Shown: positions 27,439 to 36,914, counted from the first letter of the stretch. The stretch is DNA of 64,000 nt from JBGTGG01 sp964398945 (GCA_964398945.1 CAYNOT010000001.1:124001-188000), one strand, 5' to 3'. The notes: generated from the sequence alone by a model not told the origin. Made by a program: numbers and translations.

Positions 27439-29529
27439 ATGAAAAATACCCTTACAGAAATAAATTTTGCCCAATCGGTAAATAGGCACCCAACTTCATT
27501 ACTAACGCTACTACTTTTCTTCCTATTAGTTGTTTCATCGTGTACTTCGGATAAGGAAGATGGATCAAAGAATCTTTTTGGATTAGGCTATGGTATTAGC
27601 AGTACAACAATACTGGTAAAGGACTTGAAAGCAGCACGAAATTACTACGCAGATACCCTTGGTTTTACCATGCCGTTACCTGCGGACTTTAAAAAAGGGT
27701 TGTTCGATGGTGCACTCACTGCTGCTATTGATTTCCCGGACTACTCATCGATTGAATTTCTTTCGGTTACAGATTCGGCCATTGTCGAAAAGAGGTATGC
27801 ATTTATAGAATCGTTCTTAAAGCAGCATTCGGGGGTGCGTACGTACTCCCTATCCACTTCCTCAGCAGACACAACCTATACCTGGCTTGCTTCACGCGAA
27901 ATCAAAACCGACTCGGTAAAATCCTATCGTACATCCACCACCCCACCCCAAGGATGGGGATGGGATGATGGTGGTCCTGATATAAACAGTGTCGGTTTTG
28001 ATAGCATCAATCCTCCCGCACATCTTCCCAACTTTGTTGAATCTGTGGGTAGTAATTATCAGCAAATGCAAACCGAGTGGAAGACCTACTACATTTATGG
28101 CCGGGTCTATACAAAGCATCGCAATGGTGTGGTTGGGACTTCCGCGTTGAAAATTGCGGTTGAGAATCTTGAAGAAGCACGAAAGGAGTTTAAGAAAATG
28201 GGATTTTCGGAACTGGAAACAAATCCCACAAAAAATACAGCCCGCTATAAACTGGTTCGCAATCAAGAGTTGCATTTGGTTGCTCCCGGGCCTCCGGAAG
28301 ATAATGTCACAACCTTTTTAAAAAAGCGCGGTAGCGGAGTATTTGCAATAACATTTGAGGTTGAAAACCTGGACTCCACGAAAGCATTTTTGAAAAAAAA
28401 CTTACCAACGGAAGCGCTCCTTACCGATTCACTAGAAGGTCGATTGACCATACCGCAAGAACATGCTTACGGTGTTCAACTTGAGTTTGTGAAAGAACCT
28501 GAAGACCAAGCCATCCTGGCGAAACAACTGGCAATCGGTTCAGTGTTGGATAGCACCGCTACCAAACATGCGGCCGGTTTATATACAAAATATTGTGCCC
28601 TTTGCCATGGCGAAAACAGGGAAGGAAATGCAGCGGACTTTGCTCCTTCCCTCCGCTCCCACTCATTGATGTCCACTACTAAGTCATCCAACTTCCTGCG
28701 GTATACCATACAATACGGAAGAGCAAATACCGCCATGGCGGGGTATATAAAAGATCAGGGTGGGCCATTGCAATATATTGAGATTGAATTGTTGTTGCAA
28801 TGGTTGTATGAAGCCAGTGGTGTTGAGAGCCCTTTGGAATTATCGCGCGAACCTGTAGCGGGCAATGTGCAGTTTGGGTCAACACTGTATGCCCAAAACT
28901 GTGCGAGTTGCCATGGAGCAAATGGCGAAGGTATTTCTGCACCGGCATTGGGCAACCCGATGTTGCTGGCAACAGCCACGGATGAATTTTTAAAATATGC
29001 CATAAAAGAAGGAAGGGATTCTACGCTGATGCCTGCATTCAAAAATAGTCTCAGCGAAGATGAAATAAATGACGTTACTGCATTTCTCAGAAGTCGGGCT
29101 TCGGGTTGGAACATCCCGCAAGGTGATACCGTAACCATACCTACTCCGGAAAACTATGTGTTGAACCCGAAAAGCAAAGCACCAACTTTCACCTTGCGTG
29201 AAAATCGTTTCGTCTCTGCGGTGCAAGTGTATCAGGCATTAAAAGATAGTGCGCGCATGGTGTTGCTCGATGCCCGGTCAAAAGTAGCCTGGCGCCAAAC
29301 ACATATTCCCGGTTCCGTACCGGTTCCATACTATGAAGAACCCGATGTCTTTGTAAAAGACCTGCCCAACGACAGTACCATGATTGTGGTGTATTGTGCT
29401 TGTCCCCATGCTGCGTCCGGAAGAGTAGTAAACACATTGACGCGTCATGGTTTTAAAAATACGGCTATTCTTGATGAGGGCATTTTAGTTTGGTCACAAT
29501 TGGGGTATCCGGTGAGGAATGGACATTGA
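27439..29529 (+). CDS. VOC (glyoxalase-like) / cytochrome c / cytochrome c / rhodanese fusion lipoprotein
   Basis: A 696-residue exported lipoprotein of unusual architecture. The signal ends in lipobox VVSSC (Cys about residue 35). A two-part VOC/glyoxalase-like domain covers about 50-350 (TTILVKDLKAARNYYADTLGF and its second half ALKIAVENLEEARKEFKKMGF). Cytochrome c domain 1 has C386-A-L-C-H390; cytochrome c domain 2 has C488-A-S-C-H492. A rhodanese domain of about 585-692 carries VLLDARSKVAWRQTHIPGSV and the Cys-rich active loop YC653-A-C655-PHAASGR. The usual VOC metal-binding His residues are not apparent. Electron transfer to or from a sulfur-containing substrate in the periplasm is a plausible inference; the substrate is unknown. 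The gene stands alone. Each domain is a recognised family, but I know no described function for the combination. Confidence 0.88.
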   Translation: MKNTLTEINFAQSVNRHPTSLLTLLLFFLLVVSSCTSDKEDGSKNLFGLGYGISSTTILVKDLKAARNYYADTLGFTMPLPADFKKGLFDGALTAAIDFPDYSSIEFLSVTDSAIVEKRYAFIESFLKQHSGVRTYSLSTSSADTTYTWLASREIKTDSVKSYRTSTTPPQGWGWDDGGPDINSVGFDSINPPAHLPNFVESVGSNYQQMQTEWKTYYIYGRVYTKHRNGVVGTSALKIAVENLEEARKEFKKMGFSELETNPTKNTARYKLVRNQELHLVAPGPPEDNVTTFLKKRGSGVFAITFEVENLDSTKAFLKKNLPTEALLTDSLEGRLTIPQEHAYGVQLEFVKEPEDQAILAKQLAIGSVLDSTATKHAAGLYTKYCALCHGENREGNAADFAPSLRSHSLMSTTKSSNFLRYTIQYGRANTAMAGYIKDQGGPLQYIEIELLLQWLYEASGVESPLELSREPVAGNVQFGSTLYAQNCASCHGANGEGISAPALGNPMLLATATDEFLKYAIKEGRDSTLMPAFKNSLSEDEINDVTAFLRSRASGWNIPQGDTVTIPTPENYVLNPKSKAPTFTLRENRFVSAVQVYQALKDSARMVLLDARSKVAWRQTHIPGSVPVPYYEEPDVFVKDLPNDSTMIVVYCACPHAASGRVVNTLTRHGFKNTAILDEGILVWSQLGYPVRNGH

Positions 29530-29583
29530 TTTTAGACATAAGACGTTAGATGGTAGATGGTAGATAATGTACAACCGAAGGTA

Positions 29584-30852
29584 CTACCTCCTAACAACAT
29601 TGAATGCTGGAGCCTTTATCTCTTGATCCAATTTAGAAATTCCATATTTTGTTGCAACCTTCCTCCACTTTCCAACAACCGCTTTAACATGTTCAATGAT
29701 CTCCAATGCCCTGGCTTCATTAAGCCGAAAATATGTGTGAACATCCATGGCAAGGTCGAGCTCTAAAGCATTATCATTTTCAGAGATATTTAGTTTCAGG
29801 CCCCTTCCACCTTCGTTTGGATTGATATCATACGCTGGTGATAAATGCCATCCATCATTCGACAATAAAAAACCATGGTTTCTTAAATGGTCATCTGTGT
29901 TGGAAACACTAATACTGAAAACGATCCTTCGCCAGAGTTCCTGTAAATCCTCCTTCACATTGACACCGTTTCGAGTAATGAAATCCACTAACTCAAGATA
30001 ACTAACACCTGTTGCAGCATCTGAACCATCGGTGTAACCGAGTTGAGTCATAGCCGATGTAAAATGCAATCGCCCGCCATCCTTCGTTCGGTCGAACCTT
30101 TTCGTTAAAAACGTATGATGATCACTTGAAAACTTTTTGGCCTGACACTCGGCCATGTTGATTCCCGTAGCAATTGCTAACTCGTACGTTACCATTTCCC
30201 ATCCTCCAATATTACCTTCATCGCTTCGGCTCGGAAACTTAGCGATCCATAAATGATTACTCGCATCCAAAATACTTGCTTTTGGCCTTGCTCCTCCCAA
30301 AGAAGAACCTGGATTAACCAACATGTTCAACCATTTTAGATAATCTGGATTTTCAATTGCATTCTCACCTTCGAGCTTTAGACTTATTTGCTCAAGTTCA
30401 CGTATGGAACTCCAAGGTGGGCTCGCTTGAAGTTTATCATTACTTAAGAATGGTCCATCAGGATCAAGTTTAAACCTAAGTCCTCCCATACGATAGCCAT
30501 CAAATACGCCAAGAAGGTAATCGGTCTCAAATAGTTTGTTAGGATTACGTTTGTTTGATCTTGCTTTAGCTGCTTCTCTTCGTTGCATGAGCACCCGTCC
30601 CCAACGATCAGGGGAAGAGTCCAGGAACAAACCAAAATTAAATTTATTACCGTCATTCAAAAATTGAGGACCTGAATATAACTGAAGATCCGGATCAAGG
30701 GTTTGTACGAATCCCGATGACAACCAATCTTTATTATACTCAAAGGAAAATACTTCCTTTCCTCTGAGTAATTCCGCTGTTAACTCGCCCATCAATAATG
30801 GCCCGTTGACTTCTTGCCAATCTGCATAAACAGATATCATCCTTTTAGACAT
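29584..30852 (-). CDS. hipA: HipA-family toxin kinase
   Basis: Type II toxin of the HipBA family, a Ser/Thr protein kinase; in E. coli it phosphorylates glutamyl-tRNA synthetase and causes persistence. 422 residues, of which the N-terminal subdomain is about 1-110 and the kinase domain follows. Visible motifs are GGARPKASI (P-loop-like/Gly-rich loop), LWIAKFPSRSDE (ATP-binding Lys), TKRFDRTKDGGR, and the catalytic loop SNTDDHLRNHGFLL followed by SPAYDINPN. No truncation. The antitoxin gene lies 2 bp upstream in the same direction. Confidence 0.93.
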   Translation of the reverse strand: MSKRMISVYADWQEVNGPLLMGELTAELLRGKEVFSFEYNKDWLSSGFVQTLDPDLQLYSGPQFLNDGNKFNFGLFLDSSPDRWGRVLMQRREAAKARSNKRNPNKLFETDYLLGVFDGYRMGGLRFKLDPDGPFLSNDKLQASPPWSSIRELEQISLKLEGENAIENPDYLKWLNMLVNPGSSLGGARPKASILDASNHLWIAKFPSRSDEGNIGGWEMVTYELAIATGINMAECQAKKFSSDHHTFLTKRFDRTKDGGRLHFTSAMTQLGYTDGSDAATGVSYLELVDFITRNGVNVKEDLQELWRRIVFSISVSNTDDHLRNHGFLLSNDGWHLSPAYDINPNEGGRGLKLNISENDNALELDLAMDVHTYFRLNEARALEIIEHVKAVVGKWRKVATKYGISKLDQEIKAPAFNVVRR

Positions 30853-30854
30853 GG

Positions 30855-31169
30855 TTACTTCTTTTTAGGAGCCCGCGCTTTTGTGCTTAATTGGGCATCC
30901 TGTAATTTCCTTCCTAAATTGTCATCCTTTGCAAGGACCAAGAAATCATTTTCGAGTCCCAATATCTTTAACACATTTATATAGTGACCGATACTCACAG
31001 ATCCTTTTCCTTGTTCAATAGAAATAAGTGTATTCCTTCCTATTCCTGCCCGCTCTGCAACCATCTCCCCACTGAGCTTACGCCTTAACCTGGCAAGCTT
31101 TATTTGTTCACCAACCGTTTCCAGGATTTGACGTGTCTTGGGAAGTAAAATCGCGCCTTTTGCATTCAT
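30855..31169 (-). CDS. hipB: HipB-type XRE antitoxin
   Basis: Helix-turn-helix antitoxin of 104 residues. The ATG at 31169 (MNAKGAIL) is preferred; an earlier in-frame ATG at 31199 would start translation inside the palindromic operator. The HTH spans about residues 20-70 (GEQIKLARLRRKLSGEMVAERAGIGRNTLISIEQGKG). The protein carries a basic C-terminal tail ending KARAPKKK. HipB represses its own operon and sequesters HipA; the 2-bp spacing to hipA implies joint expression. Confidence 0.9.
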   Translation of the reverse strand: MNAKGAILLPKTRQILETVGEQIKLARLRRKLSGEMVAERAGIGRNTLISIEQGKGSVSIGHYINVLKILGLENDFLVLAKDDNLGRKLQDAQLSTKARAPKKK

Positions 31170-31225
31170 AATGTTTAATATATTGTGCAAATATAGCATA
31201 TTTTGCTTACTATACTAAACATTAT
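31168..31225. promoter_or_regulatory. Palindromic operator upstream of hipBA
   Basis: Perfect 10-bp inverted repeat ATAATGTTTA (31168-31177) and TAAACATTAT (31216-31225) encloses a second near-palindrome GCAAATAT (31187-31194)/ATATTTTGC (31198-31206). The outer left arm overlaps the hipB start codon and the region must contain the promoter, so it is the expected HipB autoregulation site. Confidence 0.65.
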
Positions 31226-31258
31226 AAACTTACAAACATTTTCCACCAACCACCACAA

Positions 31259-32347
31259 TTAGGTAGGCGCTGAAGAAATATCTTGAACTACTGAATTTGA
31301 CGGTTTCATCTTCAATCCAAACAACGGCCTGAGAAAATTTACCCTTCTTATTATTTCATACATAGCAAAGCATCCTGTTCCCGTAAACGCCAACAACAAA
31401 ATAAATTTAATCTCAACAGCGATGGTCAACGGAAATATGAGCAATGATCCGAGATAAAGAAATATCATGTGCAGGATATAAACCGGATAGGCTGCCTGGC
31501 TTAAATACGTCAATGCCCTGCCGGGTCTGTTCAAATACTTATTGCCGAATGCCAGCACCGCCAAAATCCAGCAAACGGATTCAACAGGAATCAGGTAGTA
31601 TGGAAAGCTCCATTGAAATTGAAGGCGTATCCCAAAAAGAATTATTGCGATGAACAGAAAAATCCATCGACCTGTTAAAATCATGGTCAGGAATTTATTG
31701 CCGCTCAACACAAAACAAAAGCCAAAGAAAAATGCGATGAGCCCCAGATAGAATCCATGCATGGTCATGGCATACAACTCATACGGGACTGGTTTAACCA
31801 ACAGTACTTCAGCAATCAATACGCCCATCACAAGAAGCACGCCCAATGGATTACTGAAAATCCATTTGATTGCCTTCGCTGCTTTGCTATTTTCATTCTT
31901 TTTGAGATAAAATAACAGCGGTGACAGCAACACTACATAAGCAAAGATGTTTCCGAGAAACCATAAATGACCGGGATGTGGATCATACGACTGATCCCAA
32001 TGGTAGTAGCTTTTCAAAATGTACATCGAGATCGGGAAGACAACGAACATTCCAAACAAAAAGGGAACAAGTATCCTGCCCGTTCGCTCCACGATCAATT
32101 GTTTCCAGCTTCGTTTTCGCATCGCGAAGTAAACGCCCATCCCCGATACAAAAAACAACAGTGGTATGCGCCACACATTCAGCAGGGTCATGGGAATCCA
32201 TAAAGCCGGCCACGGTTCTTTATTGGTGATAAACCCAATCATAATCCCCCACGATTGCAAACCAATGGCAACGTGATACATCAAAAGCAACCCGATCGCG
32301 ATTACGCGCAACCAATCAATATCATATCTTCTCTCTGCAGCTTGCAT
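31259..32347 (-). CDS. Acyltransferase family 3 membrane protein
   Basis: Multi-pass integral membrane O-acyltransferase of the acyltransferase-3 (OafA/NodX-like) family, 362 residues, about ten hydrophobic helices. The opening DIDWLRVIAIGLLLMYHVAIG contains the conserved catalytic-type His; RIPLLFFVSGMGVYFAMRKRSW and HLWFLGNIFAYV are the other family signatures. Such proteins acylate extracellular polysaccharides or membrane lipids; the substrate is unknown. It lies 27 bp upstream of nothing in its own orientation other than the ankyrin gene, with which it may be co-transcribed. Confidence 0.88.
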   Translation of the reverse strand: MQAAERRYDIDWLRVIAIGLLLMYHVAIGLQSWGIMIGFITNKEPWPALWIPMTLLNVWRIPLLFFVSGMGVYFAMRKRSWKQLIVERTGRILVPFLFGMFVVFPISMYILKSYYHWDQSYDPHPGHLWFLGNIFAYVVLLSPLLFYLKKNENSKAAKAIKWIFSNPLGVLLVMGVLIAEVLLVKPVPYELYAMTMHGFYLGLIAFFFGFCFVLSGNKFLTMILTGRWIFLFIAIILFGIRLQFQWSFPYYLIPVESVCWILAVLAFGNKYLNRPGRALTYLSQAAYPVYILHMIFLYLGSLLIFPLTIAVEIKFILLLAFTGTGCFAMYEIIRRVNFLRPLFGLKMKPSNSVVQDISSAPT

Positions 32348-32374
32348 TTTTCTTGTATGTTTTGTGATCCCTGT

Positions 32375-32968
32375 TTATTTCAACATCCTGGCAATTTCAG
32401 GCCGGGTCTTTTCTATGTATGTATAGTCCAGATTTAATCCCATAGGTTGCAGCATTTGGCCCATCATTTCATACCCAGCCTTGGCATCTGCAAATGGAAA
32501 GTCAATGGATTGGAGCGCGGTTGCTCCGTATTTATTTTTGATGGACTTGTCTGCACCTTTTGCCAATAACATTTTTACAATTTCCGGCCGGCAAAAGTAC
32601 GCGGCTGAAATCAGCGCTGTTGACCCGTCATTGTTCTGGAAGTTGATATCCGCCCCGGCATCGATCAATACTTTCGCAGCTTCTGTTTTCCCAAATACGG
32701 CAGCACTGATCAACGGACTTGATCCGCCAAACGGATCACGCTCATCCAGGTTTGTTCCGGCAGCAATGTGTTGTTTTAATGCTGCAATGTTTTCTGTGAC
32801 CACCGCAGTGTGGATATCCACCCCGGGAGTTGCAACCCTGGAACCACTCCCCGTTTGTGCGTCTTTCTTTTGCTGACAGGAAGCCGACATAATTAAGAAC
32901 CCCAAAAGTGCTGCGATAAATAACGGAATGGTGGAAAGGCGCATCGAACTGTTCTTTTTTGTTTTCAT
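32375..32968 (-). CDS. Ankyrin-repeat lipoprotein
   Basis: A 197-residue exported protein. Its signal ends in lipobox MSASC (Cys about residue 31); the second ATG at 32944 would also give a complete signal. Three ankyrin repeats follow, about residues 50-150 (DERDPFGGSSPLISAAVFGKTEAAKVLIDAGADINFQNNDGSTALISAAYFCRPEIVKMLLAKGADKS in outline), ending in a short helical tail. Ankyrin repeats bind other proteins; the partner is unknown. It lies 27 bp upstream of the acyltransferase on the same strand, and is divergent from the AraC-TPR regulator. Confidence 0.85.
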   Translation of the reverse strand: MKTKKNSSMRLSTIPLFIAALLGFLIMSASCQQKKDAQTGSGSRVATPGVDIHTAVVTENIAALKQHIAAGTNLDERDPFGGSSPLISAAVFGKTEAAKVLIDAGADINFQNNDGSTALISAAYFCRPEIVKMLLAKGADKSIKNKYGATALQSIDFPFADAKAGYEMMGQMLQPMGLNLDYTYIEKTRPEIARMLK

Positions 32969-33152
32969 GATTTAATGTGTTTAAATGTTTTAGAATTTTA
33001 ATGATGCAAAGGTGTGCTGATCCTGAAGGGTGGGCTAAATAGCTATGCGCTCAAAACCATAAAGTATCCGCCAGGCAGTATAAATTATGACGAAACCATA
33101 TAAACTATGACGCAAATGGACGAAATTGGGCAAAAAATAAGGCTCTATAATA

Positions 33153-35213
33153 ATGTCCGATACACCTCCTATTGAAAGTGGTCTCGTTAAAAAACTCACC
33201 TCCATTATTATAGAAAACATCTCCAACGAACAGTTTGGTGTCTCCGAATTAGCGGATAAGTCGAACATGAGTCGATCCAATTTGCTGAGACGGATAAAGA
33301 AAGAGACCAATCTCTCTGTAAGCCAGTTGATCAGTCAGGTGCGGCTGAACCGTGGGATGGAGTTATTGCGAGCTGCCAAGCTCAATGTTTCCGAAGTGTC
33401 GCACCAGGTGGGGTTCAGCAGCACTTCCTATTTTATTAAATGCTTCCGCGAATATTATGGTTATCCACCAGGTGAAGTGGGAAAACGGGACCACCAAAAA
33501 GCCGAACCTATTCCGGGCAATCTGCCAGGAAATGAAAACCGAAAGCGTACCTTCATTATACTTGGAACAGTGGGTTTGATTATTACGCTAGTCGCTTTTC
33601 TGTTTTTTTACAGAAAGTTGCCATCTACCGAAACAATTCCACGCGAAAAATCAATTGCTGTCCTTCCTTTTAAAAATGACAGCAACGACTCCAGCAATAT
33701 TTATTTGATCAATGGGTTGATGGAATCCACGCTCATTAACCTTCAGCAGATAAAAGACCTGCGGGTAATCAGCAGGACTTCTACCGAAAAATATCGAAAT
33801 GCAACTCGGTCCATTCCCGAAATGGCAAGTGAACTGAACGTTGTTTATTTTATTGAAGGCAGCGGACAAAAAATGGGTGACCAGATTGTATTGAACATCC
33901 AGTTAATTGATGGCCCGAATGATAAACACCTTTGGGCAAAACAATACCGAAGGGAAACCAAAGACATTTTTGCCTTACAGCAGGAAATTGCCAAAGACGT
34001 TTCCAAAGAAATCCAGGCGATCATTACCCCGGAAGAAGCCGAGCGGCTTGAAAAAATACCAACGGAAAACATGGAGGCGTATGACTACTTCCTGAAAGGA
34101 AGGGAGTATTTAAGCAACAGGGTAAACCTGAAGGAAGCCGTTGACCTTTTCAACAAAGCGATCGCATTGGATGATAAGTTTGCCCTGGCTTACGCGAATG
34201 CTGCAATCACGTTTTATTATATTGATATTTTCAAAGCCGATAAAAAATATACAACGGAGATTGGCAGCTATTCCGACAAGGCTTTGTTATATGATCCAAA
34301 GAATGCAGAATGCCTGATGGCGAAAGCGGTCTACTACATGCAAAGAAATGAGCATGAACTGGCGATACCTTATCTTGAAAGAGGGTTGGAATACAATCCG
34401 AATTCGTATGATATCATTGCCGTCCTTGCTGATTTATATGGAGGCTACGTACCCAATACTTCGAAGTATCTGGAGTATGCCCTTCGCGGCTTGCAACTTG
34501 GCTCAACTGATTCCATCACTACAAGTTACACGTACTTACGGTTGAGCAACGCACTGGCACAAACAGGTTTCACCGATGAAGCCCTGAAATACATTAACAA
34601 ATCATTGGTGTACTTTCCTGACAATCCTTTCTCCAAACATTTGAGAGCGTTTATTCTGTACGCCAAAGATGGAGACCTCCATCAAACCCGTGAACTATTG
34701 ATTAAAGAATTCAACAAAGACTCCACCCGGTTTGACATTTTACAGGATATTGGAAAGGTAAGTTATTACTTACGGGATTATGAAGGCGCCTATCAGTACT
34801 ATAAAGAATTTGAAGCCATACGGGAGCATGGTGAGTTGGATGTGTACGTACATGAGAACTTAACTATCGGTGATGTATACGCACGGGCAGGCAATAAACA
34901 AAAGGCTGAAGAATTTGTAGAAAGCTACAAGCGCTATATCGACAATGAAAAGTCAATCTACAAATCATTTGGCCTTGCCTCCTACTACGCCTATCGCAAC
35001 GACACCAAAAAAGTGGTGGAGTACATAAAGCTGGCAACGAAAGAAGAAAACTACATGTATTGGCTGATTTTGTTTTGTGATCAAGATCCGGTACTTGAAT
35101 CAGTAATGGATATCCCGGAAGTCAAAAAATCTTTGGATGATATTAAAAAGAAATTTTGGGCTAATCATAACAAGATCAAGGTGACGTTGGAGGAGAAAGG
35201 GCTGTTGCAATGA
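33153..35213 (+). CDS. AraC-type DNA-binding domain / transmembrane / TolB-like / TPR regulator
   Basis: A 686-residue one-piece membrane regulator. The AraC-type HTH pair is at about residues 8-110 (FGVSELADKSNMSRSNLLRRIK; FSSTSYFIKCFREYYGYPP). A transmembrane helix (about 131-151) is followed by a FlgO/TolB-like domain (about 160-290, IAVLPFKNDSNDSSN) and TPR repeats to about 640. The HTH would be cytoplasmic and the TPR part outside, so it may sense an envelope signal and act directly on DNA, without a separate kinase. Target genes are probably its divergent neighbours (ankyrin lipoprotein, acyltransferase) or itself, which is an inference from position. Confidence 0.88.
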   Translation: MSDTPPIESGLVKKLTSIIIENISNEQFGVSELADKSNMSRSNLLRRIKKETNLSVSQLISQVRLNRGMELLRAAKLNVSEVSHQVGFSSTSYFIKCFREYYGYPPGEVGKRDHQKAEPIPGNLPGNENRKRTFIILGTVGLIITLVAFLFFYRKLPSTETIPREKSIAVLPFKNDSNDSSNIYLINGLMESTLINLQQIKDLRVISRTSTEKYRNATRSIPEMASELNVVYFIEGSGQKMGDQIVLNIQLIDGPNDKHLWAKQYRRETKDIFALQQEIAKDVSKEIQAIITPEEAERLEKIPTENMEAYDYFLKGREYLSNRVNLKEAVDLFNKAIALDDKFALAYANAAITFYYIDIFKADKKYTTEIGSYSDKALLYDPKNAECLMAKAVYYMQRNEHELAIPYLERGLEYNPNSYDIIAVLADLYGGYVPNTSKYLEYALRGLQLGSTDSITTSYTYLRLSNALAQTGFTDEALKYINKSLVYFPDNPFSKHLRAFILYAKDGDLHQTRELLIKEFNKDSTRFDILQDIGKVSYYLRDYEGAYQYYKEFEAIREHGELDVYVHENLTIGDVYARAGNKQKAEEFVESYKRYIDNEKSIYKSFGLASYYAYRNDTKKVVEYIKLATKEENYMYWLILFCDQDPVLESVMDIPEVKKSLDDIKKKFWANHNKIKVTLEEKGLLQ

Positions 35214-35253
35214 AATGATTTGTAATATATTTGACAAAGGATTTAAGTAAAAA

Positions 35254-35646
35254 ATGAACCCCGACATTAAAGCCTACCATCAAAAACTTGAACCTGTACA
35301 CCAGGAAATTTGCGAGTTACTGGCATCGACTATTGATTCCGTTCTGACCAAAGCCGAAAGCAAAGTCTGGCATGCCCACCCCGTTTGGTTTTTGGAAGGA
35401 AACCCGATTGTGGGCTACAGCAAACAAAAAAAAGGTTTGCGGTTGATGTTTTGGAGCGGGGCTGATTTTGAAGAAGAAGATTTGAATACCAGGGGTGTAA
35501 AATTCAAAGACGCTTCTATTTTCTACCAGTCTGTTAATGAAATTAATCTGACCAAACTAAAACGCTGGCTCAAGAAATCGAAAACCATCCAATGGGATTA
35601 CAAGAACATTGTAAAACGCAAAGGAAAACTGGAGCGATTGAAATAA
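35254..35646 (+). CDS. DUF1801-family protein
   Basis: A 130-residue cytosolic protein with the DUF1801 pattern: helical N-terminus (DIKAYHQKLEPVHQEICELLASTI), the WHAHPVWFLEGNPIVGY core and the C-terminal helix INLTKLKRWLKKSK. The function of the family is unknown. It is only distantly similar to the broken DUF1801 gene at 9.2 kb. A 40-bp gap separates it from the regulator upstream, so it may be co-transcribed. Confidence 0.85.
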   Translation: MNPDIKAYHQKLEPVHQEICELLASTIDSVLTKAESKVWHAHPVWFLEGNPIVGYSKQKKGLRLMFWSGADFEEEDLNTRGVKFKDASIFYQSVNEINLTKLKRWLKKSKTIQWDYKNIVKRKGKLERLK

Positions 35647-35822
35647 CTAGCTCATTTTTACTAATACTGCAACAGTCATGCAGAACTAACCGTAAATGGA
35701 AAGGCACGCAGTTCCGCCAAAATTCAAAGGGTAGGTACCTTTCCCGTAAGGGCATTGGCGAAAATTAAAGCAGATTAAAAAAAATGATGTGTTATCTTGA
35801 AGATATTTTCAACTGAATCCTA

Positions 35823-36236
35823 ATGAAAATGAAACACAAAACAAATCACGGTGAAACAATTATCCTGCAAGCTGGTGAAGGTCGGAAGTATGCATGTGGA
35901 ACAATGACTGCCGTTTTTAAAGCAGATGAAAACGAAACGAAAGAAAAATACAGTGTTTCGGAATGGTGGCTCGATCCAAACTCAACCGGACCGGGTGCCC
36001 ACCTTCACGAAGATAATGATGAAGTTTTCTATGTATTGGAAGGCACAACTACATTCCTTGTTGGCGATAAATGGATAGACGCTGAAAAAGGAACATTTCT
36101 TAGGATTCCCGCTAAAACACTTCATGATTTCGAAAACCGCACGAGCAAGCGGGCAGGTGTTCTCAATTTTTTTGTTCCCGGTGGGTTTGAAAGAAATATG
36201 CCGGCCATCGTTAAATGGTTTGATGAAAACAACTGA
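35823..36236 (+). CDS. Cupin-domain protein
   Basis: A 137-residue single-domain cupin. The two conserved motifs are visible: GAHLHEDNDEVFYVLEG (His, His, Glu metal ligands) and the second motif with HDFENRTSKRAGVLNFFVPGG. Such proteins bind a metal and act as small dioxygenases, isomerases or sugar-binding proteins; the substrate is unknown. The preceding 176 bp hold no gene. Confidence 0.85.
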   Translation: MKMKHKTNHGETIILQAGEGRKYACGTMTAVFKADENETKEKYSVSEWWLDPNSTGPGAHLHEDNDEVFYVLEGTTTFLVGDKWIDAEKGTFLRIPAKTLHDFENRTSKRAGVLNFFVPGGFERNMPAIVKWFDENN

Positions 36237-36284
36237 TTGTCCTGACCGATTTTAAACAATTGCCCAAGCTTCTAAATTAAAATT

Positions 36285-36872
36285 ATGGCGCCACTCTTTT
36301 TTACATCTGCCGGAGAATTTAGAAAGTGGTTGAAAAAGAACCACAAAAAAGAAACAGAACTCATCGTTGGTTACTATAAAGTAAATTCGGGCAAACCCTC
36401 CATGACGTGGCCACAATCTGTAGACCAGGCACTTTGCTTTGGATGGATCGATGGGGTGCGAAAATCAATTGATGAAGATCGTTATCAAATTCGATTCACT
36501 CCCCGAAAACCAGGCAGTATCTGGAGTGCCGTGAATATCAAGAAAATTGAAACTTTGACACAGCAAGGATTAATGATGCCAGCCGGGATTGCAATCTTTC
36601 AAAAAAGAACAGAAAATAAATCCAGGGTATATAGTTTCGAAAATGATGAAGCAGAATTTTCACCCAAGCTGGAGAAGCAATTTAAATCCAACAAAGCGGC
36701 CTGGAAGTATTTTCAAGCCCTTGCTCCCTCCTACCGAAAAATTTCAAAAAACTGGGTGATGGACGCAAAGCAAGAGACCACACAACTAAAGCGGATGAAC
36801 CAACTCATTGAAGCCAGCGCATCGGGTACCAACCCATGGAAGGATAACAAATACAATAAAAAAACCAGTTAA
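36285..36872 (+). CDS. YdeI/OmpD-associated family protein
   Basis: A 195-residue soluble protein of the YdeI/OmpD-associated (DUF1905-like) family: MAPLFFTSAGEFRKWLKKNHKKETEL, then WPQSVDQALCFGWIDGVRKSID, the RFTPRKPGSIWSAVN motif, and a helical C-terminus. YdeI-type proteins have been linked to bacteriocin or antimicrobial-peptide tolerance, but mechanism is unclear. It sits in a run of small + strand genes of the same stress-like flavour. Confidence 0.85.
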   Translation: MAPLFFTSAGEFRKWLKKNHKKETELIVGYYKVNSGKPSMTWPQSVDQALCFGWIDGVRKSIDEDRYQIRFTPRKPGSIWSAVNIKKIETLTQQGLMMPAGIAIFQKRTENKSRVYSFENDEAEFSPKLEKQFKSNKAAWKYFQALAPSYRKISKNWVMDAKQETTQLKRMNQLIEASASGTNPWKDNKYNKKTS

Positions 36873-36914
36873 ATCACGCCATCGCATACAACCCAAATAT
36901 TTAAAATTAAGGCC

